This document shows, piece after piece, positions 62,902-64,000 of a DNA stretch of 64,000 bases. This DNA comes from Diadophis punctatus similis. Taxonomy: Eukaryota; Chordata; Lepidosauria; Squamata; Dipsadidae. A program made the translations under genes and the position numbers. The DNA is taken from the NCBI GenBank assembly GCA_023053685.1, contig JALIGW010000016.1:6478501-6542500 (forward strand), in the 5' to 3' direction. The notes beneath the pieces were generated by a model. It searched no databases. It had not been told where the DNA came from and worked only from the letters and a program-made list of their open reading frames with translations. Every line of letters starts with the position of its first letter. Within the stretch, counting starts at the first letter, position 1.

Positions 62902-64000
62902 GTAACAGTTTAGGTTATTGATGTAATTAATATTAAAATCTTCTTTCCTGAGATTTCAATATATGGAAATTTTTGCTTGATGCCTAGGCTGCTAAATTAA
63001 GTATTTTGTTGGAGCTATTTCAAACTCTATTTTAGCTCCAGAAACGAAGATCCAAAAAAGGTGGGGGTGGATGTGAGAGAGAGAGAGGGAGGGAGAGAGA
63101 GAGAGAGTCTATAGCAGTGATGGCTAACCTTTTCCAGATTGAGTGCCCAAAGTGCACACGCGCGCCCGAACCCCCAAAATGCAATGCACACGTGGCCCTC
63201 GTGCATGCACCCCCTCTGCATGCGTCCCTGTCCCGCAAATGCACGCACAGCCCCCCACATGTGCCCCCCACGCATGCATGTGTGGCCCCCCGCATGCACC
63301 CCGCCTCCTGTGCATGCGCATGTGGCCCCCACATACACAGCAGAGATCCAATAACCAGCTGGCTGGTGGGAGGCGTGTGCGCATGCGCGGCGGAGCTGAA
63401 CTGGGGCGACGGCTCACGTGTCCACAGAGAGGGCGCTGCAAGCCACCTGTGGCACTTGTGCCATAGATTCCCCATCACGGGTCTATAGCTTGCCTTTGGT
63501 TCAGGGAAATTAGTATATAGATTATAACAATTCTGCAACATAGTTTGGCAGTACACTATAAAACATTGGGATTATTTAGGCTTCCTAAATCAGTATTGTA
63601 AGCCCTTTGAAATTAATCAAAGTTGGAACACCAAAGACATGAATACTAGGCTCAGGTCGGAGACGTTTTCTCAAATTCCAATTCCTGCTTGGGGCTGAGA
63701 TTTCTCTTACCTGACTGTTGCTTTGGTTGCAGCTCTTCCTCCTCTTCCTCAGGGCTGTTGTCATAGCCCAGTACACTAGTTTCTTTGAGAAAAATCTATG
63801 TGGTTGCTAAGAGTAGACACCGACTTGATGGCACATATCAGTTAAAGGCTAAATGAACAAATTAAATTCATTACGTTCTGTTCCTTGTTTGAGTAGGAAG
63901 CAGTAGAAGATATCTGAGTGCATTTGTTCTCCAAAACATGGCAATGTTATGTGTTATTTAAAATTTGACACCCATGTCCAATGTCTGTATCATAAGTTGT
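62902..64000 (+). other. MICU2: MICU2 intron 4 (cut by window edge)
   Basis: Contains an (AG)n run near 63075-63107 and the hAT MITE at 63115-63480. No further exon is recognised before the window ends. Confidence 0.75.
63115..63480. mobile_element. hAT MITE, CAGTGATGGCGAACC family (copy 3)
   Basis: Left end CAGTGATGGCTAACCTTTTC, right end ATTCCCCATCACGG (diverged). The exact 8-bp target duplication is GTCTATAG (63107-63114 and 63481-63488). The GC-rich interior of repeated CGCATGC words gives spurious frames of up to 174 codons. Confidence 0.9.

Noticed and set aside
63027..63556. Cys/His-rich frames of up to 174 codons resembling zinc-binding proteins
   Set aside because: Produced by the repeated CGCATGC words of a hAT MITE; the frames occur on both strands and are bounded by the element.

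Overview
This window is vertebrate nuclear DNA, almost certainly from a squamate reptile and most likely a snake. The lineage call is an inference. It rests on many squamate-type transposons (Bov-B, CR1, L2-type and L1 LINEs, tRNA-derived SINEs, several hAT MITE families, a Helitron) and on two CR1/L3-type LINE tails that each end in a long (ATTCT/AATAG)n microsatellite, a pattern known from snake genomes. There is no bacterial, phage or CRISPR content.

Two protein-coding genes are supported, arranged head to head and each cut by a window edge. FGF9 is on the minus strand: its first coding exon lies at 1543-1819, positions 1-1542 are the start of intron 1, and about 1820-4100 is GC-rich 5'UTR/promoter sequence. 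MICU2 (a mitochondrial calcium uniporter regulator) is on the plus strand: coding exon 1 at 23566-23778, a 35-kb first intron, exon 2 at 58810-58957, a 32-nt exon 3 at 62683-62714 and exon 4 at 62826-62901. Splice phases agree across all four exons. The EF-hand exons lie beyond the right edge. The divergent FGF9-MICU2 arrangement matches the human chromosome 13 order as I recall it.

The 21.7 kb between the two start codons holds decayed LINEs (CR1, L2, Bov-B, and a CR1/L2/Rex-group fragment with an open 184-codon frame), SINEs, hAT elements with intact 8-bp target duplications, an 888-bp Helitron derivative keeping a helicase C-terminus, and two short perfect hairpins. MICU2 intron 1 is a dense nest of repeats. 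It holds an L1-type element with an uninterrupted 356-codon ORF1, no visible ORF2, a poly(A) tail and a 16-bp target duplication (HAL1-like); a SPIN-type hAT element; five TA-flanked 'CCGTATTTTT' MITEs; a hAT derivative that still encodes a BED-finger region; an R4/Dong-like fragment between (TAA)n arrays; Bov-B and L1 ORF2 relics; a possible solo LTR; and a 256-bp palindrome.

The two genes do not form an operon or pathway: FGF9 is a secreted growth factor and MICU2 acts in mitochondria. The most unusual items are the HAL1-like element, the Helitron that shares a segment with an unrelated MITE family, the SPIN-type element, and the palindromes that link separate repeat families.
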